Part shown: positions 20,789-32,425 of the stretch, piece by piece | How positions within the stretch are numbered: the first letter of the stretch is position 1 | Layout of the letters: each line of letters begins with the position of its first letter | Origin: Ophiobolus disseminans | Taxonomy: Eukaryota; Ascomycota; Dothideomycetes; Pleosporales; Phaeosphaeriaceae | Direction: 5' to 3' | DNA: 64,000 bases | Assembly (NCBI GenBank): GCA_010093685.1 | Contig: MU006216.1 | Span: 2,350,487-2,414,486 of the forward strand | The notes under the pieces: model-generated | The model's database searches: none | Told to the model about the DNA's origin: nothing | The model's input: only the letters and a program-made list of their open reading frames with translations | Position numbers and translations under genes: made by a program

Positions 20789-23749
20789 CAATTACTTTGT
20801 CAGTACCGAGAAAAGTAGCAGTTGATGATCCTTCGGGCATTAGTGTACTCATGCTAGCCCCTTTCTCATGTTCAGTCGAATGGTCTCGGTCTGTGAACCT
20901 TTCTGAGAGGCAGCCTTCCGATCGTGGCGATGTTGAGTCATCGCCTCATGTATGATCCGCGCCAGCATTTACCCCTGTACACGTAGTAGACTGTCACTGC
21001 TGGATGGTGAAATCGCGGCTACTTCGTGGTTGTCTTTCCCGAAACATGCTGAGTTGGGCTGAGGCTCACGCACCAGGCCGTGGTTTGGGTCCGCAAGTCA
21101 CGTTTCATCTAGACCCATGTCGCCGTACGTTCCGCGACACGAGCACAGGCTGATCGCGGTGTCATTCAGTATCTGCGATGGACGCAATGCAGGGCAGCGG
21201 CGACGCAACAGTTTCCTGGCTGGTGGTTGCTGACCCGAAAGCCGAGGAAGATGCAAAATGCAAATGCCTCTATGCAAGGACACCGGCAGACTGTCTTAAA
21301 AAATTCGTTGAAGGTCACCGAGACGAGGTATATTTGGAGTGGCGCGTACAGAATGATGCCAAGTCATCAGTTAGATCCATCGGCTGAGATCGCTGGACGT
21401 GTGTGGGATGCTGCTGGATGCCCCCACGGAGCGGTGAAAGCGGATTCACCCTGGAATCCACGGCTGCGTCATGCTGCGGAACCTCAGGCACCGAGCTTTG
21501 CATTGGCGATGCAAAGGTGTTGTCAAGTTTTCCGTTGACAAGAGGGCGTGCTGAGTCGCGCGCCGCTTACTGTCGGAAATCTCTGACTGTGGTGACCTTC
21601 TAGAAGACGCCGCATCAGCCTCCCGAGGTACAAAGGTCAGCGCTTTGACGATGCCGTCGGAAGAGCCTCAACATACATCAGGCTATATCCGATGCGCGCA
21701 CGTCCGATGTGGAGATTTTGACGCCCGTTGTGCCAACATCATGCGATGGAAAGGAGATTTGAGGGAAAGATCGACACAAGTGCCATTCTGCCTGAACTAA
21801 GCGGCTTCAGGTAACCTTCTGGAAGGCTGGAAGTGTTCTGGAAGAATTTGAGGCGCATGGTGCGGAGGGACGACAGGGAGTGAACGGTCACGATGGGTAG
21901 CGCGTGTGAAACGTCAGCATGCTTCCGAAGTCAGTGTCCACTTCCGAGGACTGCTGAGTGAGTAGCGCGCAGCGTCTAGTGAACAATCCACGACTGCGTT
22001 CACAGAAGTGAAGAGCTAGTCTAGCTAGATGAAGGCGCACAGTGTTTGCTAATCGCGATGGCACAGGCGCTGTGGAGTGGAGCTTCTGTGGATCTGCATG
22101 ATGCTCGGTGCAGCGTCAACAATTCGTTACAGTAAAGAAAGGCCCGGACTCAGGCATTCTGTCCCCAGCGTTAAGGCGAGGCCAAGAGTGGTAGCCGTGC
22201 GCTCGTCTGAGCAAACGCCGCCGTGATTGGGCGCAGCCGGCGCATCAGACCCGCTGGTGCTACCCAGTCCGGGCAGCGGAGGGTGACATCTGGCAAAAAC
22301 CGCGGATGCACCAGCGCTTCAGAAAGGGCTTTGAAGAGAGAAATCTCTTTTGCTCATCTTGCGGGTGCTGGGGCTGGCTGACGGCAGGAACAAAGCACGC
22401 CGTTATGGCGGCTCAGGGCTGTCGGCATGCTTTCCTTGGTCGCCGGCAGAGTCATAGGGTGGATTAGCGACTGGCCGGGTACTGAGTCGGCCTGTTTGCG
22501 GCGAGGCAAGTTCCGCCACGCTGCAGACAGCCGGTCCGCTGGGAGAGAGTGGGCGCGAGACAACAGCAGCAACAGCGCTTTCAAAGGCCATGGCAGCGCA
22601 GCGGAAGGGCACCGTGTTGTAGTCACTGTTCGGCGCAGGATGGGTGCAGGCCCGATGCAGCTTGGCCTGCCGAAGCAGTGCCAAGCAAACTCTTACGAAG
22701 CGTCCGAGTAAGTGCCGTCCTTCGGGAATGACTGTAGCGTGAAGGTCACTGGTGTCACCGAACTGCAAGAAGTGCTCTAACGACGCGTAGGTTCTCATCT
22801 CTAGCACAATTTCCCTTGCCGGTGGTGGACAGCACTCACTCGACAGCACTCACTCGCAACGGCCTCCAGCAGCCAGCAATTGCGACATGTCCCGGCCAGC
22901 AGCAGCAGGAGCAGACGATCGCTCCTGCCAGTGGCGACGGCGCTTGCAGGGGCCCCTGGGCTCGGGCTGTGCGCCAATTTCTTCGAGAAGGCGGCCGGCC
23001 AATGGGGCAGACACGCCGCTTTTGCGCCTGCCCCCCAGCAGAGGCCCGCACGTCGCACCTGCCTCCGCCGCCAGACAAGGGCAAGGGCGACCCAGGGCTC
23101 CATCCTCTCTCACTCATCGCAAACCCATGTGGGCCATAGTGTGCTGACCTAGCGCTGCGCTCAAGCACTGACGCGACAGGTCGACACACTGGCCTCCCTG
23201 ACTCTCTCAAAAGCACTGTGAGCCGCACCTGCTGCAGCGTCTTGGTCTCTGTCTTAGCACCTCCATACGCCAGGCCCGACCAAACTGTCTCACCACCAAA
23301 CCGTCACCGCACAGCACACACGCACACAGCCCGCCGCCCACCACGCCGGCACCCTCTCAGCCCTCGCCGTTGCCATATACGCCTGCTCCCCTGCGCTCAC
23401 TGCCTGCTCGCTGCACTCACCCGCCCGCCACTTGCAACCCGTCTGATATAGGCGTGCCACCCCGTGTCGCCCTTCTGGAAGCCGCTGCACCACCGCACAC
23501 TGAGGCCCCGCTGCATTGATAGGCCCGCCCGCCGCCTGTGCTCCCACTGGTAACCCGCACCTTTGCACGCCCTCGATGCTGCCGCCATCGGAACGATAAC
23601 TCTCCTCCACGTTGCCCTGCCGCCACTAGGTTCGCTCGAACCTCGTGCTACTCGCCGTCAAGCTGGCGCAATTCTGCTCCTGCGAGGGTTACGACGAGCA
23701 AAGTAGAACCAACGCCCGCCGCGTCTACAAGCAGTTCTGGAGAAGCGTT
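20789..23749. other. gene-poor region and probable long leader of the RGS gene
   Basis: About 3 kb with no supported ORF. The last ~900 bp (from about 22850) are strongly C-rich on the + strand with CA/CAG repeats, which fits a long promoter and 5' UTR of the downstream signalling gene. An open frame runs in from 23645 to the RGS start, but without an ATG. Confidence 0.45.
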
Positions 23750-24959
23750 ATGATTACACGGAAGTCTGGCAGCCAAGCCCTCTCGATAAGAACCTCCTCG
23801 ACCCTCTCCTCGCCCACGTCCTCGCTGGCCGACTTCGACGACGACGACGTCAAGATGGCCATGAGCGACGTGCAGCCCACCCCGCTCACCGTCTCCATCC
23901 CCAAGAACATCCCCAGCCCGCACTGCCGGAAGCCAAACCTCTCCGAGATACTCGCCAATGCCGCGCCCCCGCCCTACTCATTGAGCTCCTTCATGGCCTT
24001 CCTGTCGCAGAATCACTGCCTGGAGAACCTCGAGTTCACCATGGACGCCTCACGATACCGCAAACACTACTCGAAGATGGTCAACCGTCACCCGGGCAGC
24101 CCAATCTCGCCCTTGTCCGACGAGTGTGCCTACGTGCTCATGCTCTGGCGCCGCTTGATCGACGCCTACATCCGTGAATCAGGCCCGCGAGAAGTAAGTC
24201 ACTGCCCTTCGTTTCCGTCATAGTCCGCGTCACTAACCGCCCCAGGTCAATCTCCCTGCCGAAGTCCGCGACAACCTTCTGAACCTGTCCGACTCGCACA
24301 TCCCACCACACCCATCGTCGCTCGATGAGGCTGTGTCCAAGATCTACGAGCTGATGGAGGAAAGCGTCCTGGTGTCGTTCCTCAACTCCGCCAGCCCACA
24401 GACTGCGCACCCAGTCATGAGCCATGACAGCTACGACTCCAACATGACACGGTCGTCGACCCGCAGCTATGACGAGAAGAGCATGCTGTCGCGCAGCCAG
24501 GCGCCGCCCATGCCTGTTCATCAACGGGCATCTGCACCGTCATCACTTACCTCGGGCTTCATGCAGAACCGACCGTTCTCGCATTCGAGGTTCCACTCCC
24601 AACCAACCTCTTCTGGCCCACAAGCTACCCGTGTCACCACCGGCTACAACAGCGGGAGCGATGCATTGACCGACGACTCGGGCAGCGGCAGCCCTTCAGG
24701 CATGAGCGACCCGCTCACTCCTCCTGGGACTCCCCCAATGACCGACTACCAAATGACCGACTTTCACCAGGCCTACTACGAGAGTGGGTCGAACAGCGGT
24801 ACTCCCAGCCCGCGTACAAGCCGTGGCGAGCACAACGGCCTGGCCAGCGCAACCAGGGACAGCTGGAAGCGAGTCAGCAGCAAGTTATGGCCAAAGAAGA
24901 AGAGTGGTGGCCAGCTGCGTGACGACGAGCCAGGCGTTGTTGAAGGCGGCCTTTTCTAA
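23750..24959 (+). CDS. RGS-domain protein (regulator of G-protein signalling, RgsA-like)
   Basis: Exons 23750-24193 and 24246-24959 give 385 residues. RGS proteins speed GTP hydrolysis by G-alpha subunits. The RGS box runs from about residue 63 (N-L-S-E-I-L) to 190: Y-S-L-S-S-F-M-A-F-L-S-Q-N-H-C-L-E-N-L-E-F (helix with the usual N-L-E-F), Y-V-L-M-L-W-R-R-L-I-D-A-Y-I, V-N-L-P-A-E-V-R-D-N-L-L and a closing I-Y-E-L-M-E-E-S-V-L-V-S-F-L. The C-terminal half is Ser/Thr/Pro-rich with a basic K-K-K patch. No DEP or membrane domain is present, so it resembles Aspergillus RgsA more than FlbA; that placement is inferred. The 52-bp intron lies inside the RGS box. Confidence 0.85.
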
Positions 24960-27900
24960 GCTTATTGTTCTCATCGGTCGATCCACTCCCGGATAACCAC
25001 CTTCCATTCGACAACTCAACGTTCCAAAACAGACGTGGTCACGAACGTGCGATTTGCATAGCATTCTGGGCTGCATACACTGGCGTCTTTCGAAATTATC
25101 CACCACAATCTGCATGCGAGGCGATACGGCGTACTCACCATTGCAATCCGGCGCGATTGCGGCTTTTCTCGGCATCCGACATAGACATATCTGGCGTTTG
25201 CAAAATGACCTTTGGCCGTATATATCCAACTCTTGGCCTGGCAAGCAAGGCGTTCTTTGACATTTATTAGCATCACCCATCGCGAGATGGCACGACCCGG
25301 TGGGAAGGCTTTGTTTGTATCAATATCTTTACTTTCTACGGTTCGACGGGGGCTTGTTGATAAGATGGGCGGATTGGGGTTAGATACCACGCGCGCTGCG
25401 CTAGCAAGAAGCACGAATGAATGACGCTGTGTACCATACTTGGTTCACCTCGCTCACACACTACACTCGCTCGTATTATTCGCAAATGCATTGCGTGATT
25501 CTATCCACTCTTGTCTTACTCGTGATAACTAGTTTTCAGTAACATGCGCGTTATGCGCGGTTTTCCTCCTCCCCCCCTTCCCCATGACTCTCGGCCCTAG
25601 CATGGTTTACCCACGCTTTCCCTCTGGGCTGGCAGAATATCGCAAACACTCGCGCCTTCTGCTAGTGTTTCCGGCACTTGGGTATCGAGTGCCGGCCATC
25701 CCACTAGATATATTCAAATCGGGGCTTGGGGCTTGTTTTAGGCACAAAAAGCCGTGGTAAAGTTGCTAGGATACACGTTATCACGATAAGTCTTGTGATA
25801 TCTTTAGGCTAGTGGAGATACATAGATGAATAGATGAGTTTCACGTATGATCATGGGGCGGCTTGATGGAATCAAACTTTCACTTCACGCACTGCACAGC
25901 AATGTAGCGGTGAGTTGTACCACCATTGCCTCGCAGCCGATCTGACCCGGCATCGCAAATGCCCATGTCAATACGCAGCCGTGCCTCTCGTGTACATATG
26001 CAGTGGGAGGGTGTTGGTTCAAGCGCTGCACGTGGGTGGTGCAGCACGTGTACTTTTGCAGTGTTGGACGAGGCTGATGCTCCGAGAAGGAATTGTCGTA
26101 TTCGTGTCATCTTTTATTTCGCTGCGACAATTCCGGGGGGGGGATGCGCAGTTTTGCGGACTGTGTGATTTAAGGATTTTTGTTTGCTTGACGGATTACC
26201 TTCGTGAAGTGAGGTGTTGGTGTTGGACCATTTCACACGCCCACGTGGTCTCACAGCACCCAGAACGCATCAATCGTCGATCAATAACTCCACCGCGCCG
26301 CTTTTCTCCTTCAGCTCGCTTCTCGGTGATGGACACTGATGCGTCGCTCGCGAATTATTCTGCAGATCTTCCAGAAAGCCGTAGCGAGGCGTCGTTCGGG
26401 GCGAGAAAGCGTTGGTGGTGGCGATATTGTTGCATGTTTGGGGAAAGGATGGGCACTGCAATGCGTATTGGCAGGACAAGGCTGCAGATAGGGCGCGCCT
26501 CGGCAGGAACACGTGTTGGCTGGGTGGTACAAATGTATTGTATAGTTGCCTTGGGATATATTCATCTATGGGGGCTAGTAGTGGACTCTATAGCTGTTTA
26601 TGCGGGTAAAAGCATACCTTGACCGGAAGAGCAAACATGCGATGCACGATGCCATCCAGGTTAATGGTTGGGTAAGGCATAATGTTTCTGACATGCCAGG
26701 TTTGATCTTTCGATGTCTGGCGAAAAGAACAGCCGTTTCGACGACGGCATGTGATGTTTCGAGATTTGAGCGTCTAGCAATCGCAACTGGGATCATTGCG
26801 ATTTGCTCTTGCCAGCACCCCCCTCCTTTCAACACAGCCTCACAACCCACCCCGGTGGGTATCTTTGCTATCTGGATGTCAATTCTCAACCAGTCAAAAA
26901 CACAGCCCTCCCGCGCGCCCCCGCCGTGCAGCTACAGTCGGACCCCGCCTACGCACTTCTCTCCGCCGAGCCCCTACGTCAAGTCGTCAGCCCAAACCAT
27001 TCGATTCAAGCATCGCCTAGCCTGGAAACTCCCGGTGTACCAATCTCCTTTAGCCAACTTGGTCAAGTCCGCTGGGTATGCACAGATTACTGGAGAGGCA
27101 GATCCCCAATTGGTCGGATGGGGGCGGAAGGACGTTCCTGGAGAGTGGTAAGTTTGCTGCACTTGAGCAGTTTGATGGTAACCATGTGTTTGCGTTATTT
27201 TTCCGAGGAGTTTGCGTGTGTGACGACGTAGAACAAGCGTTTTCGATTCGTCTCGAATGTCTTCTCGAGTTTGCTGACGATAAGCCATGTCGAAGTCTGA
27301 CGTCGCGTAGCTGCAGGCTAACAGCTCGATCGTCACTCCACACACCACCTGTATCACGCATCTCTTTCAGCTCACCAGTTCGAACCCCGCTTCCACTGCA
27401 TACGCCTTGCCGTCTTATTCCCCTGCCTGGCGCCAATGACGAGATATTCCCAAGCTTGGGGCCAAGCCGTGGCTGGCTTCCCCGCCTGTACGCTATCCTT
27501 TGCACATTCCGTTTCACTTCTAGTGGTTGGATGCACGTGATGGAATGGAACAGTCGTCATTCCACCCAAATATTTTGTGATGCTGCTTTAGCAGGCACAT
27601 GAATTCATGGTTCACGCTGCTTTGCTAGCCTAAGGCGCAAGATTGGTCAGAGCGTTCACTTGCTTTGGTTCATCTCATCTTCACCTGCATTTCAACGTCC
27701 GTTACATCGATTGTTACATCCGCTAAGGGTGTTCTGGTATTGCGTCTTCGGTCTTCGGCCGAGGATATCGTGTGTTTCTTCATCGTCACTGTCCACGATG
27801 GTACCCCTTCGAGGTAGCAATTCTGAATCCATCGTGCAGCGCTTCCACGGAGGGTGAGCTCTACTGCGGTGGTCTTCCGCATAGACCCTTTCTTCCATTT

Positions 27901-30624
27901 GTTCCGCTGAGTTTTCGCCAGCTCAACTCTCACGCTAATACCAGCCAAGACTTTGTTTGATGCGAAAGCTTTTCTACTATGCCCGTTTTCTTGAGTTGGA
28001 AGCAGTTTGATAGATGGTGTTGCCATACACATTTGAAAGAGCTACAATTCCCCTCGAAGTTCATCGGGTAGACACCCGATAAGCATGCATCCACCCAAAA
28101 TAGAAAGCACGCCGGCTATGAGTACTCGGATTTAACTAGCATTCAACACTACAAACTCAAGGCTTTAATATCTCAACACACACTTTCAAGTTGGCAGACC
28201 TATCACAACAGCTGCGAAACCCCGCTTCCACATTCCTAAGACCACCTAATCCCCAACCCTGAGGTTAAAGGTCGCCGCTCTAGCGTTCTCACGCGGAAAA
28301 GCAGCATCACAATCTTCTTTCAACGCTCCACCCGTTCAGCAGCGAAAAAGCAGCGAAAGGCGGTAGTCGATGGCGCTAGCGGCCGGACAAGAATTCCGCG
28401 ACGATGAAAGGCGACCACGGAATGCTACAAGAGTGAAAGCCGTTAGCTCAGCGCCTCAACCATGGATTGACAGTTGGACCGTCACGGTAGTATCAGCCGG
28501 GGGTAGGTCAAAGGAGTGGATTTTTCTGTGGGTATCGGATTGTGGTCATATGGGTGAAGATTATTCTTCTCAGCTTCTAGCGCATCAATCACGTTAATTA
28601 GTACCGCACGCCTACGTCCTAAACCTCACGCCATCACGTTTCCGTTAAACTCACGATACCAATCTAGACAGGCGACTAGTCTTATCCACACCTTCCTTTC
28701 TGCTTTGGATCTAGATATCCGTTCCCGCACCCCGGCCGTGTTCCCCGTCCCTCGGCCGATCGCGCAGCTATGGAACGCCATCCCAAAGCTCCCTCTCCGT
28801 GATCTCGACCATGGAGGACTTCCGTCCCGAGGCCCAACGCTGCTCTGGGCTGGTTCCAACTCGTCATATTGGCTCGAAAGGGGGATAATACACAAGCCTC
28901 CCGCTAACATGCTTGCTATGCACCCAGTCCCTAACAATCGTGCATGACGGTATGTTCATGTCCATGCCCATGATCATGCGAATGCATGCTGTTCGGTTGT
29001 AGCTGTAAAAGTGTACATACCGGCTCGGCAATCCAATCTAAATGTCGATTTACCCTTTGCCCGCGTTCCCAGGTAAATGCCGCATAGGGTAATATATACC
29101 GGCTGTCTGGTTCGACTAGCCCGATTCTGTACGTATGCAGTTCGACAATGGGTAGTCTTATCATTGGGGCAAGCAAGTTTGGAACGCTACTAGCTTTGAC
29201 CGTTTTGGAGTCTGTATTGGGGTTCGTCTTGGAGTTTGCATTAGAGTCTGTATTGGAGCTTGTATTGGAGCTTGTATTGGAGTATGTATTGGAGTGTCGT
29301 AGTCGACCAGCATTCCATGGATGCTACTGCGGGGTTTTGCTACCATGATTGTTCATGCACTCCAATTGCCCTAGTATACCAGATAAGTCTAGGAGTGTCA
29401 GTGCCAGTGTGGGTCGAAAGGCGGAATTGAATCGGCGCTATTGATCCCCTATCTTTCTAACTTCGCACTATCTCTCAATGTCACTACCGAGGTCGCGTAT
29501 GCTTGGAAGGAAAAACCACCGAGGCATATTCCAGCGACTTTGCAGGTGTTGTAATGGAGAAGTTATGCACGGACACCCAAGGGAAAATGGCTTTTGTGAA
29601 GTAGTAGATTTACCTGCTTTACCGAGAGAAACTAGCTGTCTGCTGGTCTCGGTACAAGAAAGCGCGTGGATGAAAAATATTAGCTCCTGACTAGCTTTGC
29701 TTGAAGCAAGAGCAAATAGCTATATCGAGAGGTCTGACAATCCCGACAACGCCCCGTTGTATCCATGAAAATCATACCAGTCGCAGGACAGGTGACTGAG
29801 TCATATACATGCATTGATGAGATGCGACCAACTGCTGCACTTCTATAACTCCTCTCTACAAGTGGATTGTGATGATGCTGCAAGGACATGAATTGTAGCG
29901 AATGGGGTGAGACCGTAGACGTGTCGTGATGGTACACAGGCGATTGTTTGGCGAGATTGGCGTGGGATTTTGTATCGGGCGCACAGAGACATACAGTTAG
30001 GCTTGTGTTTCCGCGTGATTCAAGATAGCGATGTAGTGTTGCGTACATTATCGTGGATATTGCTATAGCTATCCCGATTGCTTGGTCGTCCAGTAAGAAT
30101 GCAGACGCGCACTAGTCTTGTGACGTGCTTGGTAGCGGTGCTACATGTAAAGGATTCGGGTGTCCAGTATCGCGAACTTCATGATCATCCATAGTGCGAT
30201 ACGCAGTCCTCAACCCCAACCGTGGGCTTAATGGGCCTCGGATGCAGCAACGTGCAAACACCCGGTAAGCGAAATGCTTGTATTCCTGGAAACGGAACTA
30301 CCAGTTTCCGATGTGCCATGATTTCCCAAGACCGCAGCACATTAATAGTTGGATGCCGTATGCCTCTTGGCCCACTCAAATACCCAATAAGAAATCTTCC
30401 GGCAAAGTGAGTTGTTCCATTCGATCAGGTGTCGGAAGTGTCTCAGGACAGTAATATTGCGGCCTGGAATGTGAGCCGTGAGATGCACGGCGACACGGGT
30501 TGGGTGAGATAGATATAGCAAGCGACCTCGTATTTAAGCCGGCGACCGGGTATAGTAAAGCAGCGTGTTGTGTGCTTCGAGAAGGAAGCCATGGGGGTGG
30601 TTGTGGCTTGCATCTTACCCTATA
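24960..30624. other. large gene-poor block
   Basis: 5.7 kb without a gene I can support. There are many short ORFs on both strands, none with a domain. A 12-bp tandem repeat is at 29205-29304 and a G8 run near 26137. No terminal repeats or transposase/reverse transcriptase motifs were seen. It may hold the long 3' UTR of the unknown gene at 30625, degraded repeats or non-coding transcripts. Confidence 0.45.
29205..29304. repeat. 12-bp minisatellite, about 8 copies
   Basis: The unit is close to TTGGAGCTTGTA. Copies vary at positions 4 and 7-12 (TTGGAGTCTGTA, TTGGGGTTCGTC, TTAGAGTCTGTA and so on), and two adjacent copies are identical. Because 12 is a multiple of 3, all frames are open over it and give false periodic peptides. 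Confidence 0.9.
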
Positions 30625-31632
30625 TCAGAGGAAGGTATTGCCAGCTATAGGACTAGTCCATTTCCCTTTTCTAGCAGCTTTCATCTCAGCATACAAAGCC
30701 GGATTAAGACCTTTCTTCTTGCACTTATTGATTTCGGCCTCGGTCAGTCCAGCGATGTCGAAGTCGCTCGCACTCCACTCGCTACTGGACCCGGACCGAC
30801 TACGCTCAACATCAAAGATTCCCGAGCCAATTGGTCGTTCGGATGGAATAGACTGATTGGAGGCAGATAGGCTCGATCGGTGCGATGTGCGGTCAAAGGA
30901 GACCTTCCTCTCGATCACCAGCCGATCAGGCACACCTGCCGGTCCGTTGGACTTGCGCATCATCTTCCGAAAAATCGTCTTCGGCGAGTGTGGCTCTGTT
31001 TCAATGGAGGCAGTCGGTGTGTTTGGTGGGTTATGTGATTGTCTCGAGCTTACGCTGGAAGAATGCATCGACGAATCCAAAGAGAACGCATCAGTAGCGA
31101 CTGGAGTAGTAGCTGGATCATCCTCGAGTGTGAAGAAGTAGGGCGAGGGAGCTATGGCTTCTGGGGGATCGGGCTCATCCTCATCTGAGTTGCAAGATTG
31201 AGTCGTAGTCACTGAATCAATCGTCTCGAGAGACGTTTGTCGACGCAAGTGCGCAGGGAGACGCTTGTTGCTGCGGTAAGACTTCAGTTTGGCAGGAGAA
31301 CGGTGTGGGACAGGTGGTGGTGGTTGCGAATGAAGAGATGCGATGATACGAAGATAACCTGGATCTACCGTAAGGGGACGTGATGGCTTTTGGCGCGAAA
31401 AGTTTGTCACCTCCCCCGGGCTAATGGGATGCGCAGCAAGTGGGTTGACAGGAGGGGCTCTGTTTTGGAGCGAAGATGCACTTTCTAGAGATGCAGAGCG
31501 ACTGCGCGGCACAGCAGGAGCGGCTTCGTCGAAATCATTGTCGTCCACCCGTGCATCGTGCGCAGTCGTCTGATGCTCGAGCGCAGCCCTGGGAGAGCGG
31601 CGGATGGGTGGTGGGACAGCGTCGTCGTCCAT
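30625..31632 (-). CDS. uncharacterised protein with conserved-looking C-terminal motif
   Basis: A single-exon ORF of 335 residues, far longer than expected by chance here. It starts M-D-D-D-A-V-P-P-P-I. It is mostly disordered and Ser/Pro-rich, with basic patches (K-L-K-S-Y-R-S-N-K-R-L near 125; K-M-M-R-K near 230). The last ~50 residues look folded: F-D-I-A-G-L-T-E-A-E-I-N-K-C-K-K-K-G-L-N-P-A-L-Y-A-E-M-K-A-A-R-K-G-K-W, a helical segment ending in P-I-A-G-N-T-F-L. I do not recognise a named family and give no function. Synonymous codon use resembles its neighbours, which supports a real gene. Confidence 0.7.
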   Translation of the reverse strand: MDDDAVPPPIRRSPRAALEHQTTAHDARVDDNDFDEAAPAVPRSRSASLESASSLQNRAPPVNPLAAHPISPGEVTNFSRQKPSRPLTVDPGYLRIIASLHSQPPPPVPHRSPAKLKSYRSNKRLPAHLRRQTSLETIDSVTTTQSCNSDEDEPDPPEAIAPSPYFFTLEDDPATTPVATDAFSLDSSMHSSSVSSRQSHNPPNTPTASIETEPHSPKTIFRKMMRKSNGPAGVPDRLVIERKVSFDRTSHRSSLSASNQSIPSERPIGSGIFDVERSRSGSSSEWSASDFDIAGLTEAEINKCKKKGLNPALYAEMKAARKGKWTSPIAGNTFL

Positions 31633-32425
31633 GGTAGCAGTTTAGTGTCTTGACGTTTGGTGTGAGGTACATGGACCGAGCACCACGCAGACGACTGTTG
31701 AAGTTCATGGCAGCCGTTGGGCAGGTATCCTTGTTGATCTAATCAGCATGACGACTATCAGCGCCCGTTACGTGTTAGCGCAGACTAGTGCATATCTTCG
31801 GAATATGAAGCCGCTCAGGTACAACGATGGGTCTACTGGCGTCGCTTTCGCATTCGTTACAAGATGACGGAACTGAGAGATAGGCTAGGTTGATACATTG
31901 TTCGCGCTTCAAGCTACCCGTTTCAACGAACCATTGGGAGCGTGTCAGAAGCAGAGAGTGCAGTAGACGATGCAGAGGAATTTGAGGAAATGTACCCGAA
32001 TAGACGTTATTCGTGGATCGGGGCGGGTGGCTTTTCAAACTTTGGCTGGGCACCGTTCGACGCCAACGGCTCCAACACACCTGCGTAACGTGACGAAAGC
32101 CCGAATCTGCACGTGTAGGCTGGCGTGGAAGCATGCTGTGCTCTTCGCGATGTTTCAGGGGCGTGGTGTGTCAGAGGACATGGATTCAGGCTGATGGTGT
32201 TGGCGTGTCGAGATGTTTCCGATGTCATGGTTGTGCTCGTTCCTGACGGCAGACAGGCGCGCTAGGACGCCAACGGCAAGCGCGGTGCAGGGGTGTGGGC
32301 TGGCCAAAGAAGTGCTCCTTACCGTTACTCGAATGCTCGCTGTCCTCGCCAGCGAAGACCATGTGCACCCTCCACGCCCCCGTCCTTCACCGTACACCCG
32401 CCGCACCGCCCGGCTGCCTCCGCCC
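31633..32425. promoter_or_regulatory. divergent promoter region, unknown gene / SOG2
   Basis: 793 bp between two start codons pointing apart. An open frame continues upstream of the SOG2 start to 32213, with ATGs, but the C-rich leader just before 32426 and family N-termini favour the inner start. Confidence 0.45.

Noticed and set aside
25915..26622. A 235-codon ORF on the plus strand
   Set aside because: Cys/Trp/Arg-rich random-looking composition, no domain, no intron pattern, and it overlaps several other equally open frames.
27365..27385. GTTCGAACC, like a tRNA B box
   Set aside because: The flanking bases do not pair into a T-arm or an acceptor stem on either strand.
29148..29348. Periodic Leu/Glu-Val peptide ORF
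   Set aside because: It is produced by the 12-bp minisatellite, whose unit length keeps all frames open.
32213..32425. N-terminal extension of SOG2 to an upstream ATG
   Set aside because: The added residues are unlike the family and cross a C-rich leader; the start at 32426 fits better.
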